Counted from the first letter of the stretch, positions 45,813-57,357 are shown. The stretch is DNA of 63,641 nt from Rhodopseudomonas palustris (GCF_003591005.1 NZ_QYYD01000029.1:1-63641); one strand, 5' to 3'. Program-made: numbers and translations. Notes: generated by a model not told the origin, from the sequence alone.

Positions 45813-45844
45813 CGTGATCGATAGCGAAGGTGAGGGGCGTGGGC

Positions 45845-47500
<1,656 letters not shown>

Positions 47501-47532
47501 TCAATTTGCTCCTGATGTCTGTCGCGAGGGGA

Positions 47533-47829
47533 TCAGCCGACCACGCCCATGATGTCCGACTCTTTCATGATCAGGAGTTCCTGACCGTCGAGCTTGATCT
47601 CGGTGCCCGACCACTTGCCGAACAGCACGCGGTCGCCGGCCTTGACGTCGATCGGGGTCAGCTTGCCGCTCTCGTCGCGGCCGCCCGGGCCGACGGCGAC
47701 GACTTCGCCTTCCTGCGGCTTCTCCTTGGCGGAGTCCGGAATGATGATGCCGCCCTTGGTCTTGGTTTCAGCGTCGATGCGCTTCACCACAACGCGGTCA
47801 TGGAGTGGACGAAAATTGAGCTTAGCCAT
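47533..47829 (-). CDS. groES: Co-chaperonin GroES
   Basis: 98 aa. Opens [49 protein letters not shown]: the mobile loop and roof region are typical. First gene of the groESL operon, preceded by a CIRCE-like element. Confidence 0.98.
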   Translation of the reverse strand: MAKLNFRPLHDRVVVKRIDAETKTKGGIIIPDSAKEKPQEGEVVAVGPGGRDESGKLTPIDVKAGDRVLFGKWSGTEIKLDGQELLIMKESDIMGVVG

Positions 47830-47911
47830 GGAAGAGATCCTGTGCTGTGTGCTGGAGGTGCTCGGCTTTGCCGTGCCGAGTCGGTGCGCGGTTCTGGTGT
47901 AGTCCGCGTTA

Positions 47912-47938
47912 CTGGCAATCGTGCTGCGAGAGTGCTAA
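47912..47938 (-). promoter_or_regulatory. CIRCE element (HrcA operator), one arm degenerate
   Basis: On the minus strand: TTAGCACTC, nine bases, then GATTGCCAG. The first arm matches the CIRCE consensus exactly; the second matches GAGTGCTAA at only 6 of 9 positions. 83 bp before the groES ATG. Confidence 0.7.
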
Positions 47939-48136
47939 TTGTGCGTCCCGAATATGGCTTGATGCAGTTCCTGTCAAGCTGAGGGGCGCCAAGCGCGAGG
48001 CTTAACAGCTTGGTGAGGCGAATGATGGATTCTCGCAGCGAATCGCTGCGCCGGATCTTCGCCGAATGCATTGCCTGCCGCGGCGTTTTACGCTTGTGTG
48101 GCGAAGGGGCGCATGGGGATGTTCTCTCGGGGAGAA

Positions 48137-48661
48137 ATGATGATCAGTTCACGCAACGCACGCGCGCCGCTCAATCTGGCGTTCGCGTCGCTGATGGCGA
48201 TGGGCCTCGGCGCGTGCGGCAGCTTTGGTGGGTTCGGCGGATTCGGTGGCGGCTCGCAGCCGGCCGAAGTCGCAGAGCCGCCGCCGCCGCCGGAACTTCC
48301 GGCGACGATCCGGTCCGAAGAGATCGTCGGCCGGTGGGGGCTGGCATCGTACCAGAATCCCGCGGACCGAGCCCGCACCGAAAAGGCGGCGCTATCGCAG
48401 TGCAAGAATCCCTATGTGATCGGCGCCGGCGCCAGCGGCGGTGTGATCATGCACCTGGCCGATCAGGCGACGCCGCAGGAACTGCGGCTGAAAGGCTCGC
48501 CGGGCGGCAAGAACTACATCGGCCCCGCTGGTCCGATCGGCGATCAGGATCGCGAGATCGTCTCGTTCGACGGTCGCGTTCTGGTGACCCGGTTCCTCGA
48601 CAAGGATGCCGGCACGCGCTACGGCAACATGGTGTATGTGCGCTGCTCACCGCGCGCCTGA
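48137..48661 (+). CDS. Putative lipoprotein
   Basis: 174 aa. Signal with lipobox GLGAC, lipidated cysteine C27, then a Gly/Phe run and a Pro-rich linker (EPPPPPELP). The mature domain has IVGRWGLASYQNPADRARTEKAALSQCKNPYVI. Function unknown; probably anchored in the outer membrane. GGGGAG lies directly before two ATGs (48137 and 48140); either may be used. Confidence 0.82.
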   Translation: MMISSRNARAPLNLAFASLMAMGLGACGSFGGFGGFGGGSQPAEVAEPPPPPELPATIRSEEIVGRWGLASYQNPADRARTEKAALSQCKNPYVIGAGASGGVIMHLADQATPQELRLKGSPGGKNYIGPAGPIGDQDREIVSFDGRVLVTRFLDKDAGTRYGNMVYVRCSPRA

Positions 48662-48738
48662 GTGCTGAACACGCGCCGACGCATAGCCGATGAGGCGGTG
48701 CCGCAAGGTCGCGGGAGACTGGCCGACGCCATGACGTC

Positions 48739-49947
48739 ATGAGTGCAGTGCGGCGGCTGTTGGCCGGTCCGGAACGCGCCGTCGTCGTGTTGGCGTTCAC
48801 CCAGATCCTGTGCTGGGGCATCCTGATCTATCCGCCGGTGCTGACGATGCCGCCGCTCACCGCGGATCGCGGCTGGACGCTGGCCTTCGGCATGGCCGGC
48901 TTCTCGCTGGCGCTGGTGATATCAGGCATCATGTCGCCGATGGTCGGCGGCCTGATCGATCGGCACGGCGGCCATGTGGTGATGGCGCCCGGCGCGCTGA
49001 TCGGCGCGCTGGGCATGGTGCTGATCGCGCTGGGCGAGCCCTGGCCATTCTACTTCATCGGCTGGGCGCTGATCGGCGCCGCAATGGCGTCGAATCTCTA
49101 CGACCCGGCGTTCGCAACGCTGGCCCGGCTGTTCGGTAGCTCGGCACGCCGGCAGATCATCCTGGTGACCTTTGCGGGCGGTTTCGCCTCGACGGTCGGC
49201 TGGCCGGCGACGCATCTGCTGCTGCAACACGTCGGATGGCGCGGCACCTATCTGGTGTTCGCGGCGGTGCTGGCGTTCGTCGTCGCCCCGCTGCACGGTT
49301 TCGCGCTGCCGCGCACCGCGGCGCGCACCGAAGGGACCGTCGGCGCCAACCCGCATCCGGTGCCGCAGCAGCCGCTGAGGCCGGAGGGGCGGCCGTTTCT
49401 GTTGTTGGCGATGGCGTTCGCGCTGCATGCCCTGATCCTGTCCGGCGTGACGTCGAACCTGCTGGCGATGCTGGAGCGCGGCGGACTGAGCGCCGCCACA
49501 GCCGTCACGGTCGGCGCCATGTTCGGGCCGGCGCAGGTCGCCGCACGGCTGCTGGACTTCATGCTGGCGGGCCGGACCCATCCGCTGTGGATCGCGCGGG
49601 GCGCAATCGCCCTGATGGGCGCGGCGTTCGCGATGCTGGCTTTCGTCGGCGTGTCGTTCATCGTTGCGGCGCTGTTCTGCATCGCGTTCGGCGCTGCGAA
49701 CGGCGTGATGACGATCGCGCGCGGCGGTCTGCCGCTGCTGATGTTCGGCCCGGAAGGCTACGGACGGGTGATCGGACGGATCGCGCGGCCGGCGCTGTTC
49801 GTGCAGGCCTCGGCGCCGTTCGTCGTCGCCGCCGCGGTCGAGCGGTTCTCTGATGCCGCTGTGCTCGAGATCGGCATGCTGGCGGCGATCGCCGGCACCA
49901 TCTGCTTCCTGCTGATCAAGCCGCCGCCGGCGGTGGAGCGGCGTTGA
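48739..49947 (+). CDS. Major facilitator superfamily transporter
   Basis: 402 aa with about 12 hydrophobic segments. Typical MFS loop GLIDRHGGHVVMAPGALIGALGMVLIALG between helices 2 and 3. Substrate not predictable. A family B palindrome follows. Confidence 0.88.
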   Translation: MSAVRRLLAGPERAVVVLAFTQILCWGILIYPPVLTMPPLTADRGWTLAFGMAGFSLALVISGIMSPMVGGLIDRHGGHVVMAPGALIGALGMVLIALGEPWPFYFIGWALIGAAMASNLYDPAFATLARLFGSSARRQIILVTFAGGFASTVGWPATHLLLQHVGWRGTYLVFAAVLAFVVAPLHGFALPRTAARTEGTVGANPHPVPQQPLRPEGRPFLLLAMAFALHALILSGVTSNLLAMLERGGLSAATAVTVGAMFGPAQVAARLLDFMLAGRTHPLWIARGAIALMGAAFAMLAFVGVSFIVAALFCIAFGAANGVMTIARGGLPLLMFGPEGYGRVIGRIARPALFVQASAPFVVAAAVERFSDAAVLEIGMLAAIAGTICFLLIKPPPAVERR

Positions 49948-50026
49948 ATTACAGAAGACGGGCTGATCCGGCCTCTTGCAGCTTCGCCGCAAGTTGACCG
50001 GATAAGCAAGCACTCACGCCTCTCCA

Positions 50027-50116
50027 CGTCATGCCCGGCCTTGTGCCGGGCATCCACGCCTTGATGGCGGCAACGCGATAAAGGCGTGGATGGCCGGGAC
50101 AAGCCCGGCCATGACG
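50027..50116. repeat. Long palindromic repeat, family B
   Basis: Arms CGTCATGCCCGGCCTTGTGC and the inverted GGGACAAGCCCGGCCATGACG, in the convergent gap between the MFS gene and cheZ. Confidence 0.88.
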
Positions 50117-50142
50117 AAATCGATCGATCAGCCGCTCGCCGA

Positions 50143-50925
50143 TCAGTTGAACATCGCGTCGATGTCGTCCTGCGAGGCGTGGCCGTCGTCGGTGAGTTTC
50201 GGGCCGTTGAGCAGCTTGGCGTCGCCTTCGCGGGTGTCGACCACCGGCGGCACGTGCGCCTTGATGGCATCTACGCCGCCCCAGATGTCCATCATCACCA
50301 CGATGTGGTGCTCGATGAATTTCATGGTCTGCATCACCTTGCTGATGCGCTGTCCGGTGAGGTCCTGGAAATTGCACGCCTCGAAGATCGAGATCACGCG
50401 CTCCTGAATCTCTTCGCTGAGCGCCTTCTGCTGATCGGCCGAGGTCACCTTGCCGAGCGCGGTGGCGGCCTGATCGATCGCTTCGGCGGCTTCGAGGATC
50501 TGCTGCGTCGCCTCTTCGGTGCCGCCGACCACGGCGCCGAGTTCGCCGTTGACACGGGCCATCTCCGCGCCGCTGAAGCTCTTGCTGTGCAGCACCGCGA
50601 TTTCGCGCTTGGTCTGGTCGATCGCATTGTGGATCAGGTCGAGTTCGACCTTGAGCGTTTCACACTGCTCGATCTGGGCGCGATACTGCGCCAGCAGCGC
50701 CCGCGCTTCGGCGACTTCGTCGGCGGTCGAGGCTTCGATCTCCTGCGTGCCCACGCCGCTCGTCAGGATCGGCTGGCCGCCGCCGACGATCTGAGCGCGG
50801 ATCGCGCGCAGCTCGGACATGATGTCGTGGTGGGTCGGCCCGGTGTCGCACTCGATCGGTGCAAGCGGCGGTGCGCTTCCGAGCGTGAGTTCGTCGATCC
50901 GGAAGCGCTTGCGTTGAATGGACAT
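50143..50925 (-). CDS. cheZ: Protein phosphatase CheZ
   Basis: 260 aa. Dephosphorylates CheY-P in chemotaxis. The long helical hairpin carries the family core IFEACNFQDLTGQRISKVMQTMKFIEHH, including the Asp/Gln catalytic pair, and the C-terminus ends in an acidic CheY-binding peptide (SQDDIDAMFN). No other che genes are nearby. A CtrA half-box lies in its upstream region. Confidence 0.92.
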   Translation of the reverse strand: MSIQRKRFRIDELTLGSAPPLAPIECDTGPTHHDIMSELRAIRAQIVGGGQPILTSGVGTQEIEASTADEVAEARALLAQYRAQIEQCETLKVELDLIHNAIDQTKREIAVLHSKSFSGAEMARVNGELGAVVGGTEEATQQILEAAEAIDQAATALGKVTSADQQKALSEEIQERVISIFEACNFQDLTGQRISKVMQTMKFIEHHIVVMMDIWGGVDAIKAHVPPVVDTREGDAKLLNGPKLTDDGHASQDDIDAMFN

Positions 50926-51214
50926 CGGCTGATCCCGTTGACGGCAATACGTCTTCGTAATGCGATCTCTTTAATTGTCCGTTGCCGGATGGAACTAACA
51001 GCGCATACCGCTCGCGGCCAAGATACTTGGTATTAACCATCGCCGCGCGGGGTTCATCGAAAATAAACGCTATCGGCAGGATCGGCGCTGTTTCGCGACG
51101 TGGTGAATCGCAAAAGCCGTTTCGTTTACCAAACCGATCCTGTTTTGGTTTCTGATCCGTTGCGTTCACCGGCGCCTTTGGGCGCATTCCGACGAAACAG
51201 TTCAGAGTACGTCG
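50926..51214. other. Divergent promoter region cheZ / L,D-transpeptidase
   Basis: 289 bp, no gene. It holds one exact TTAACCAT (51033-51040). No full promoter could be assigned. Confidence 0.5.
51033..51040 (+). promoter_or_regulatory. CtrA half-box TTAACCAT near cheZ
   Basis: Exact TTAACCAT about 110 bp upstream of the cheZ start (on the opposite strand to cheZ) and 175 bp before the transpeptidase gene. Confidence 0.45.
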
Positions 51215-52012
51215 ATGTTCAGGAAAACCACGCTTAGTTTGATGGCCAGTGTGTCGTGCCTTGCCGCCGGGCTGCCGCCGGCCTCGGCCTACGAATTGAT
51301 GCAACCGCAATCCGCCCCGACGGTGACTTACGGGGCGCCGCAGGGGCCGCAACGCGCGCCGGTCCGCACCGCGTCGGCGCAACGCGGCAATATGGGCGGC
51401 GGCTTCATCGAGTTCTTGTTCAGCGACGGCGACCAGCCGGCGCGGCCGCAATATTACGAGCCGGAGCCCTATTATCAGGGGCGGCGTGGCCAGCCGCTGC
51501 CGCCGATGGATCCGCAGATGCAGGGTATGCGGCAGCCCGAGGCGATCGATCCGGCGCGTCCGGCGTTCGATCCGCGATACGAAAAGCAGGTGGTCGAGTA
51601 TCAGGGCAACGAAAAGCCCGGCACCATCGTGGTCGATACGCCCAATAAGTTCTTGTATCTGGTGCAGGGCGACGGCCGCGCGCTGCGCTACGGCATCGGC
51701 GTCGGCCGTCCCGGCTTCACCTGGTCGGGGGTCAAGAGCATCTCGGCCAAGCGGGAATGGCCGTCGTGGACGCCGCCGAAGGAAATGCTGGCGCGCCGCC
51801 CCGATCTGCCGCGCTTCATGGAAGGCGGCCCGGACAATCCGCTCGGCGCGCGGGCGATGTATCTGGGCTCGTCGCTGTATCGCATCCACGGCTCCAACGA
51901 GCCCTGGACGATCGGCACCAATGTGTCGTCCGGCTGCATCCGGATGCGCAACGAGGACGTCATCGACCTGTATGGCCGCGTCAACGTCGGCGCGCGGGTC
52001 GTGGTGATCTGA
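51215..52012 (+). CDS. L,D-transpeptidase (YkuD family)
   Basis: 265 aa periplasmic enzyme that forms 3-3 crosslinks or attaches proteins to peptidoglycan. A signal region (MASVSCLAAGLPPASA), a Pro/Gln-rich N-terminal part, then the YkuD domain with GTIVVDTPNKFLYLVQGDGRALRYGIGVG and the catalytic motif: H225 (IHGSNEP) and C241 in SSGCIRMRNEDVIDLY. Followed by a convergent hairpin. Confidence 0.95.
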   Translation: MFRKTTLSLMASVSCLAAGLPPASAYELMQPQSAPTVTYGAPQGPQRAPVRTASAQRGNMGGGFIEFLFSDGDQPARPQYYEPEPYYQGRRGQPLPPMDPQMQGMRQPEAIDPARPAFDPRYEKQVVEYQGNEKPGTIVVDTPNKFLYLVQGDGRALRYGIGVGRPGFTWSGVKSISAKREWPSWTPPKEMLARRPDLPRFMEGGPDNPLGARAMYLGSSLYRIHGSNEPWTIGTNVSSGCIRMRNEDVIDLYGRVNVGARVVVI

Positions 52013-52028
52013 TCGGTGTTGAAACGAT

Positions 52029-52052
52029 AACGGCCGCCTCGGGGCGGCCGTT
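52029..52052. terminator. Bidirectional hairpin between convergent genes
   Basis: A 10-bp stem AACGGCCGCC / GGCGGCCGTT with a TCGG loop, 16 bp after the transpeptidase stop and 25 bp from the DUF2076 stop. No T run, so strength is uncertain. Confidence 0.65.
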
Positions 52053-52076
52053 GCAATATTCGTCGATTGATCAGGC

Positions 52077-52955
52077 TCAGGCGAAGTCGCTGTCGCCGCC
52101 GCCGTCGTCGAAGCCGTCGTCCATGTCGTCCTGATCGTAGCCGGCGTCGGCCATGCGATCATAGTCGTCGTTGTTCGAGCCTTGATCGACGGCGCCGTAG
52201 CGTGAGCTGTCATCGACGCCGCCACGCTGCGAGCCGATATCACCGAGGCCGGCCTGCTGCGCCAGGTTGCCGCCGGACTGATCGCCGCTGCCGCCCCACG
52301 GGTTCTGGCCGCCGCCGAGGCCGGTCTGGTCGGCCATGCTCTGATGGCCGCCGCCGCCCATCATGCCGCGAATGCTGGAGAGCAGCAGCGAGCCGCCGAC
52401 CACACCCGCGGCCGCAGCAGCTGCCGTGCCGAGGAACGAGCCGCCGCCTCCGCCGGCCGACGGCGCACCGCCACCGAACGGACCGCCGCCGAAGCCGCCG
52501 CCACCCTGCGGGCCGCCGAAGCCGCCGCCCTGCGGCGCGCCGTAGCCACCGCCTGGCGGCGCATATTGACCGGGCTGCGATCCCATCACCTGCCCGGTGT
52601 TCCAGGCTGGCCGGCCACCGGTGCCCGGCGGTGGCACGTTCGGCACCGAGCCGCGTTGCTGCGACTGATTGGGGTTCTGGCCGAAGATCGCATCGCGCAT
52701 GGTGTCGAGGAAGCCGCCGCCTTGGTTGGCTTCCGCCGGCTGGTCGCCGGCCTCGAGTTGCTGGATGCGCTCATGGGCGCGCTTCAGCGCCTCGTCCTGC
52801 ACCAGCACCGTCTGCACCAGACCATAGATCGCATTCGGAGCGATCCGCTGGCCCTGGGCGATCGCCGCAACAGCGTCGGGATCGCGCGGGGCGGACTCCA
52901 GGCGGGCGAGCCGTTCGAACAGATCGTCCACAAGCTGACGTTCTTGCGGTGTCAT
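52077..52955 (-). CDS. DUF2076 domain protein
   Basis: 292 aa. Opens MTPQERQLVDDLFERLARLE, the DUF2076 pattern, with a helical N-terminal third, a Gly/Pro-rich middle, a hydrophobic alanine-rich helix (FLGTAAAAAAGVVGGSLLLSSI), and a strongly acidic Asp/Gly tail (DDYDRMADAGYDQDDMDDGFDDGGGDSD). Function unknown. The ATG at 52955 has GGGAG upstream. Confidence 0.87.
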   Translation of the reverse strand: MTPQERQLVDDLFERLARLESAPRDPDAVAAIAQGQRIAPNAIYGLVQTVLVQDEALKRAHERIQQLEAGDQPAEANQGGGFLDTMRDAIFGQNPNQSQQRGSVPNVPPPGTGGRPAWNTGQVMGSQPGQYAPPGGGYGAPQGGGFGGPQGGGGFGGGPFGGGAPSAGGGGGSFLGTAAAAAAGVVGGSLLLSSIRGMMGGGGHQSMADQTGLGGGQNPWGGSGDQSGGNLAQQAGLGDIGSQRGGVDDSSRYGAVDQGSNNDDYDRMADAGYDQDDMDDGFDDGGGDSDFA

Positions 52956-53071
52956 GATGATCTCCCTCAGCGTCCGTTGCTCACGCGGCGCGATCCGCCG
53001 GATGCGGCGCAGCGGGCATGAGTGGGCGAAAATGTAGGGAGGGGGTCGGGCGGCCATAAGGCCCGCGCGGA

Positions 53072-53956
53072 TTAATTTTCGGTAGGAGACCGCGTTGCGG
53101 TGCGGTCGATACGTCGCAGCAGTGCCACATTGTTGGCCTCGAGCAGCGCCGGGAAACGATCGCCAGCGAGGAACGCGTATTCGCGCTCGCGCTGATCGGT
53201 GAACGGGTCGAGACTGATCAGCACGTCGTCGACGAAGCCGGGATGGCACATCACCAGGCCACGGTCCGGCAGGCCGTCGAGAAACGAGGTCATCAGCGCC
53301 TCGAAATCAGTCTCGCGACCAAACTCGTAGGCACCGGCAAAGCCCGGGTTGAAGGCGAGCCCCGCATGCACCGCGCGCTTGCGAAACGGTCCACTCAGCG
53401 CGTCGAGCAGCAGCGGCTTTGGACTACCGAGCCGCTGCGCCAGCGGCCGCGAGCGGCCGCACTGCCGCACCCAGGCGTTCGGCGCCAGCGTCTTCACCAC
53501 CTGCACGAAGGCGTCGCGCACCTGCGGAAACAGCTGCACGTGCTGATGGCCGTCGACATAGTCGGGCATCCGGCCGAAGCGCTCGGCAAAGGCTTCGAGT
53601 TGTGCGGTCAGTTCGGTGGCGATGATGGCGCGGTCGTGCCGGCGCAGCAGCGTGCCGCGCAGCTTGCGGCCGAGCGGCAGGAAGATGCCGCCGTGCAGCG
53701 GATGGTAGTGCATGGTGAGCGGCGAGAACGGCGCCGTCAGCGTCGCATGCAGCCCGATCGCACAATCGGGATTACCAGCAGCGACTTCCGCCAACGCGCT
53801 GACGTCGTCGCGGTCGATCGCGTGCCCGACCATCATCACCGACGTGGCGTTGATGCGCTGCGCTGCGATCAGCTCGCGGATCGCGCGGTTGACGCCCGGG
53901 CTCATGCCGTAATCGTCGGCGCACAGCCAGATCCGCCGCGGCACAGCCTCGCTCAT
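53072..53956 (-). CDS. ChbG/HpnK family deacetylase (YdjC-like)
   Basis: 294 aa. The metal-binding pattern of the family is present: CADDYGMSPGVNRAI (D14, D15), GLHATLT and DGHQHVQLFP. These enzymes deacetylate N-acetyl sugars. ATGA overlap with the glycosyltransferase upstream in the operon. The same gene pair in other bacteria (NaxD with an FlmF2-type transferase) makes a deacetylated polyprenyl-linked amino sugar for lipid A; HpnK itself belongs to hopanoid clusters, but no hpn genes are here. Confidence 0.88.
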   Translation of the reverse strand: MSEAVPRRIWLCADDYGMSPGVNRAIRELIAAQRINATSVMMVGHAIDRDDVSALAEVAAGNPDCAIGLHATLTAPFSPLTMHYHPLHGGIFLPLGRKLRGTLLRRHDRAIIATELTAQLEAFAERFGRMPDYVDGHQHVQLFPQVRDAFVQVVKTLAPNAWVRQCGRSRPLAQRLGSPKPLLLDALSGPFRKRAVHAGLAFNPGFAGAYEFGRETDFEALMTSFLDGLPDRGLVMCHPGFVDDVLISLDPFTDQREREYAFLAGDRFPALLEANNVALLRRIDRTATRSPTEN

Positions 53957-54996
53957 TCGGCGGCGGATTGTTCGCTGCGCGCGGCGCCGGCGCCGGGATC
54001 GGATTGCCGGACGCTATGCTCGGCGACGAAGTAGATCGGCCGCGCTTTCAGCTCCGACAGGATCTTGCCGATGTATTCGCCAACGATGCCGATCATCAGC
54101 AGCTGCACGCCGCCGATCGTCATCATGCCGACCATCAGCGACGGATAGCCCGGCACAGACTTGCCGCTCACCCAGGTCTCCCACAGGATCGAGAGCCCGA
54201 ACAGAAACGCCACGGTCGCCAGCAGAACACCGAGCAGGCTTGCGATCCGCAGCGGCGCTACCGAGAAGGAGGTCAACCCCTCGATCGACAGGCCGATCAG
54301 CCGGCCGGCGCTGAACGTGCTGAGACCATGCGCGCGCGGCTCGGGTTCGTAGTCAACTCGGAATTGGCGGAAGCCGATCCAGGTCGCCAGGCCTTTGAAG
54401 AAGCGATTGCGCTCCGGCAGCTGCTTCAAAGCCGCGGCGGCGCGCGGCGACAGCAGGCGGAAGTCGCCGGCGTCTTCGGGGATCTTGGTGCGGGCGCCCC
54501 AGTTGATCAGCGCGTAGAAGCCGCGCACCGCGGTGCGGCGCAGCCGCGGCTCGTTGTCGCGATGCGCCTTGGCGGTGAACACGACGTCGTAGCCGTCGTC
54601 GATCCAGTGCGACACCAGCTTCTCGGCGAGTTCGGGCGCATGCTGCCCATCGCCGTCCATGAACAGGATCGCGCCGCGGCGGGCATGATCGAGGCCGGCG
54701 AGCAGCGCAGCTTCCTTGCCGAAATTGCGCGACAGCGACACCACCTGGACGTCGATGCCGTTGGCCGGAAGATTGCGCGCAATGCTCAGCGTGGCGTCGG
54801 CGCTGCCGTCGTCGACATAGACCACTTCGCAAGCGAGGCCGTAGCGTTGACGCAGCGTCGCCGACAGCGTCGCCAGCCGGTGATGCAGCGCCTGCAGCCC
54901 GCCCGCCTCGTTGTACACCGGCACGACGATCGACAGCCCGAACGCGGCGGCGTTCGCATCGGCGTTCAGACCTGACAGGTCGCTCCCCAGCTTCAT
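53953..54996 (-). CDS. Glycosyltransferase family 2, polyprenyl-phosphate type
   Basis: 347 aa. GT2 domain with SIVVPVYNEAGGLQALHHRL, YVDDGSADATL (metal-binding DD) and FMDGDGQHAPELAEKL, then two C-terminal membrane helices (ASLLGVLLATVAFLFGLSILWETW and MVGMMTIGGVQLLMIGIVGEYIGKIL). This is the ArnC/DPM1/CsbB architecture, which moves a sugar to a polyprenyl phosphate. Coupled to the deacetylase by an ATGA overlap. An upstream ATG at 55035 is less likely. Confidence 0.9.
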   Translation of the reverse strand: MKLGSDLSGLNADANAAAFGLSIVVPVYNEAGGLQALHHRLATLSATLRQRYGLACEVVYVDDGSADATLSIARNLPANGIDVQVVSLSRNFGKEAALLAGLDHARRGAILFMDGDGQHAPELAEKLVSHWIDDGYDVVFTAKAHRDNEPRLRRTAVRGFYALINWGARTKIPEDAGDFRLLSPRAAAALKQLPERNRFFKGLATWIGFRQFRVDYEPEPRAHGLSTFSAGRLIGLSIEGLTSFSVAPLRIASLLGVLLATVAFLFGLSILWETWVSGKSVPGYPSLMVGMMTIGGVQLLMIGIVGEYIGKILSELKARPIYFVAEHSVRQSDPGAGAARSEQSAAE

Positions 54997-55102
54997 CGGT
55001 CGGTTCCGGCTGTCTCTGTGTCCAGTTCGGCGCAAGTCTGATTATTCATATGGCGACGGCGCGAGGTTGTCGCCACCGGCGACGCGGCTCGCGCAGCCGG
55101 CT

Positions 55103-56080
55103 TTATTGCCCGAGAAAGGCTGCAAGTTTGCTGAACAGCGGATTGTCCTTGTCGAACACGTAGTCGAGCGAGGCGACCGACACGGTGTCGGCGCCGTGTT
55201 CGCGCAGGAAGCTGCCGAGGCCGTAGAGCTGCGCCGGTGGGCAGTGCAGCGTCAGCATTCCGGACGAGGTCGGGCCGCCGAACGGCGACACCACGCCGAA
55301 CCGCTGATGCGCTTCGGCCAGCAGCGCGTCGTTGCAGCCGGCAAAGCGGGTGCGGACTTCCTTGTACTTGCTGGCGCGGGCCCGCGAGGCGATCTGGTCG
55401 AGAATGATGCGCGCGGTCTCGCGTGCCGCGTCGGACCAGTCGGCCTCGCGCGAGGCGACCAGATTGGCCTGGCTGCGCAGCATCACGCCGTCGTCGAGCA
55501 CCTTGAGGCCGTTGGCCGCGAGCGTCGCGCCGGTGGTGGTGATGTCGACGATCATCTCGGCGGTGCCGACCGCAGGCGCGCCCTCGGTGGCGCCGGCGCT
55601 TTCGACGATCCGGTAGTCGACGATGTTGTGCTGCGCAAAAAAGCCGCGCGTCAGGTTGATGTATTTGGTGGCGACGCGCATCCGGCGATTGTGTTGGGCA
55701 CGGAAGCCGGTCGAAACGTCGTCGAGATCCGCCATGGTGCGGACGTCGATCCAGGCCTGCGGCACCGCGACCACGACATTGGCGTAGCCGAAGCCGAGCC
55801 CGTCGATCAGCAGCACGCGCTTGTCGGCCTCGGCGATGTTCTCGCGCAGCAGGTCTTCGCCGGTGACGCCGAAATGCACCGCGCCGCGGGCCAGATTGGC
55901 GGCGATCTCGCTGGCCGACAGATACGCCACCTCGACATTGTCGAGGCCGGTGATGGTGCCCCGGTAATCGCGCGCACCGCCGGGCTTGGTAAGCGCCATG
56001 CCGGCGCGGGCGAAGAAAGCTTCGGCGTTTTCCTGCAGGCGGCCCTTGGACGGGACCGCAAGAACGAACGGCGCGCTCAT
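55103..56080 (-). CDS. hisG: ATP phosphoribosyltransferase HisG
   Basis: 325 aa, first enzyme of histidine biosynthesis. N-terminal periplasmic-binding-like fold: [23 protein letters not shown], then [17 protein letters not shown] and [23 protein letters not shown] (PRPP binding). The length exceeds the usual ~210-230 aa of the HisZ-dependent short form, because a C-terminal segment ([35 protein letters not shown]) resembles the start of the long-form regulatory domain. ATGA overlap with hisZ. Confidence 0.93.
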   Translation of the reverse strand: MSAPFVLAVPSKGRLQENAEAFFARAGMALTKPGGARDYRGTITGLDNVEVAYLSASEIAANLARGAVHFGVTGEDLLRENIAEADKRVLLIDGLGFGYANVVVAVPQAWIDVRTMADLDDVSTGFRAQHNRRMRVATKYINLTRGFFAQHNIVDYRIVESAGATEGAPAVGTAEMIVDITTTGATLAANGLKVLDDGVMLRSQANLVASREADWSDAARETARIILDQIASRARASKYKEVRTRFAGCNDALLAEAHQRFGVVSPFGGPTSSGMLTLHCPPAQLYGLGSFLREHGADTVSVASLDYVFDKDNPLFSKLAAFLGQ

Positions 56081-57222
56081 GCGGCACCTCCGGTGGCCAT
56101 CGTCATCGCCTCGATCCAGATCGAGAAACCGACGGCGGGAATGGGCTGAGCGGCACCGAGCTGGCTCATCAATCCGTCGTAGCGGCCGCCGGCGACCAGC
56201 GGATCCGCACCATTGCCTGGGCGATGCAGTTCAAATTCGAAGCCGGTGTAATAGTCGACGCCGCGGCCGAACGAGGTCGAGAACCGCACCTTGCCGAGCT
56301 CGATGCCGCGCTCGGCCATGAAGCCGATCCGCGACTCGAACTGATCAATCGCCGGGTCGATCGCCAGTTTCGCGTCAGCGGCGAGGGCGCGGAGCTGCTT
56401 CAATGCGGCGGTCGGATCGCCGCTGATCGACAGGAAACGCTGGATCTTCTGCAGCGCGTCGCGCGGCAGCGCGCCGCTCTTCAGCGTCGATTGCTCGAGG
56501 AAACGGTCGGCGATCTCGGCGACCGAGCGGCCGCCCAGCGTGGTGGCACCGGCGATCGACATCAGGTCGGTGACCAGCGCCAGCGCCGCCTTGCGGTCGG
56601 AGCCGGCCAGTGCCGCCAGCACGCCCTCATATTCGTTGCCGCCCGAGGGCGCGAGCGTCAGCCGTTCAAGGTCCTGCGCTAAGCTGACTTGCCGGTTGAA
56701 ATCCTTCATCAGCCGCCGCCGCCACACCGGCATCAGGCCCAGCGCGTCGATCAGCGCCGCGAACAGTGCGACGTCGCCGGTGCGGATGTCGACCTCGGAC
56801 ACGCCGAAAGCGGCGGTCGCCTGCAGGCCGAGCGCCAGCATCTCGGCATCGGCCGCGGCGCGGTCCTGGCGACCGAAGGATTCGAGGCCGGCCTGCAGGA
56901 ATTCAGTCGGCTTGCCGCTGCGCTGGCGAAACACCGGGCCGAGATAGCAAAATCCGGCGGGCTGTCCGGCCGCGGACGAGGCCAGATAATCGCGCGCCAC
57001 CGGGATCGTCAGGTCGGGGCGGAGGCACAGCTCCTCGCCGCTGGCATCGGTAGTCAGATAGAGGCTCTTGCGGATGTCCTCGCCGGACAAGTCGAGGAAT
57101 GGGTCGGCGGGCTGCAGGATCGGCGGTTCGGCCCGGCGATAGCCGGCCTGGGCGAAGGATTGCAGCAGCGCCTCCGCCCACGCGGCGGATCCGGTCGCGC
57201 CAGCGGCGGCGGTCTTGGTCAT
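56077..57222 (-). CDS. hisZ: ATP phosphoribosyltransferase regulatory subunit HisZ
   Basis: 381 aa, a histidyl-tRNA-synthetase-like protein lacking the anticodon-binding domain. Motif-like stretches: [49 protein letters not shown] and [24 protein letters not shown]. HisZ pairs with HisG to make it active and feedback-sensitive. Coupled with hisG. Confidence 0.94.
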   Translation of the reverse strand: MTKTAAAGATGSAAWAEALLQSFAQAGYRRAEPPILQPADPFLDLSGEDIRKSLYLTTDASGEELCLRPDLTIPVARDYLASSAAGQPAGFCYLGPVFRQRSGKPTEFLQAGLESFGRQDRAAADAEMLALGLQATAAFGVSEVDIRTGDVALFAALIDALGLMPVWRRRLMKDFNRQVSLAQDLERLTLAPSGGNEYEGVLAALAGSDRKAALALVTDLMSIAGATTLGGRSVAEIADRFLEQSTLKSGALPRDALQKIQRFLSISGDPTAALKQLRALAADAKLAIDPAIDQFESRIGFMAERGIELGKVRFSTSFGRGVDYYTGFEFELHRPGNGADPLVAGGRYDGLMSQLGAAQPIPAVGFSIWIEAMTMATGGAA

Positions 57223-57357
57223 TGTCGAAATTCCAGCGATCCCGGGCAGGGACGGGTCAAAACGGTGTCGGCGGAGCCCTTAGCATGGTCGAATGACAGT
57301 TTCGACCGTCATCGTCGCGATGGGTGAATACCGGCCGGCATCAATGGTCGAACGCCA

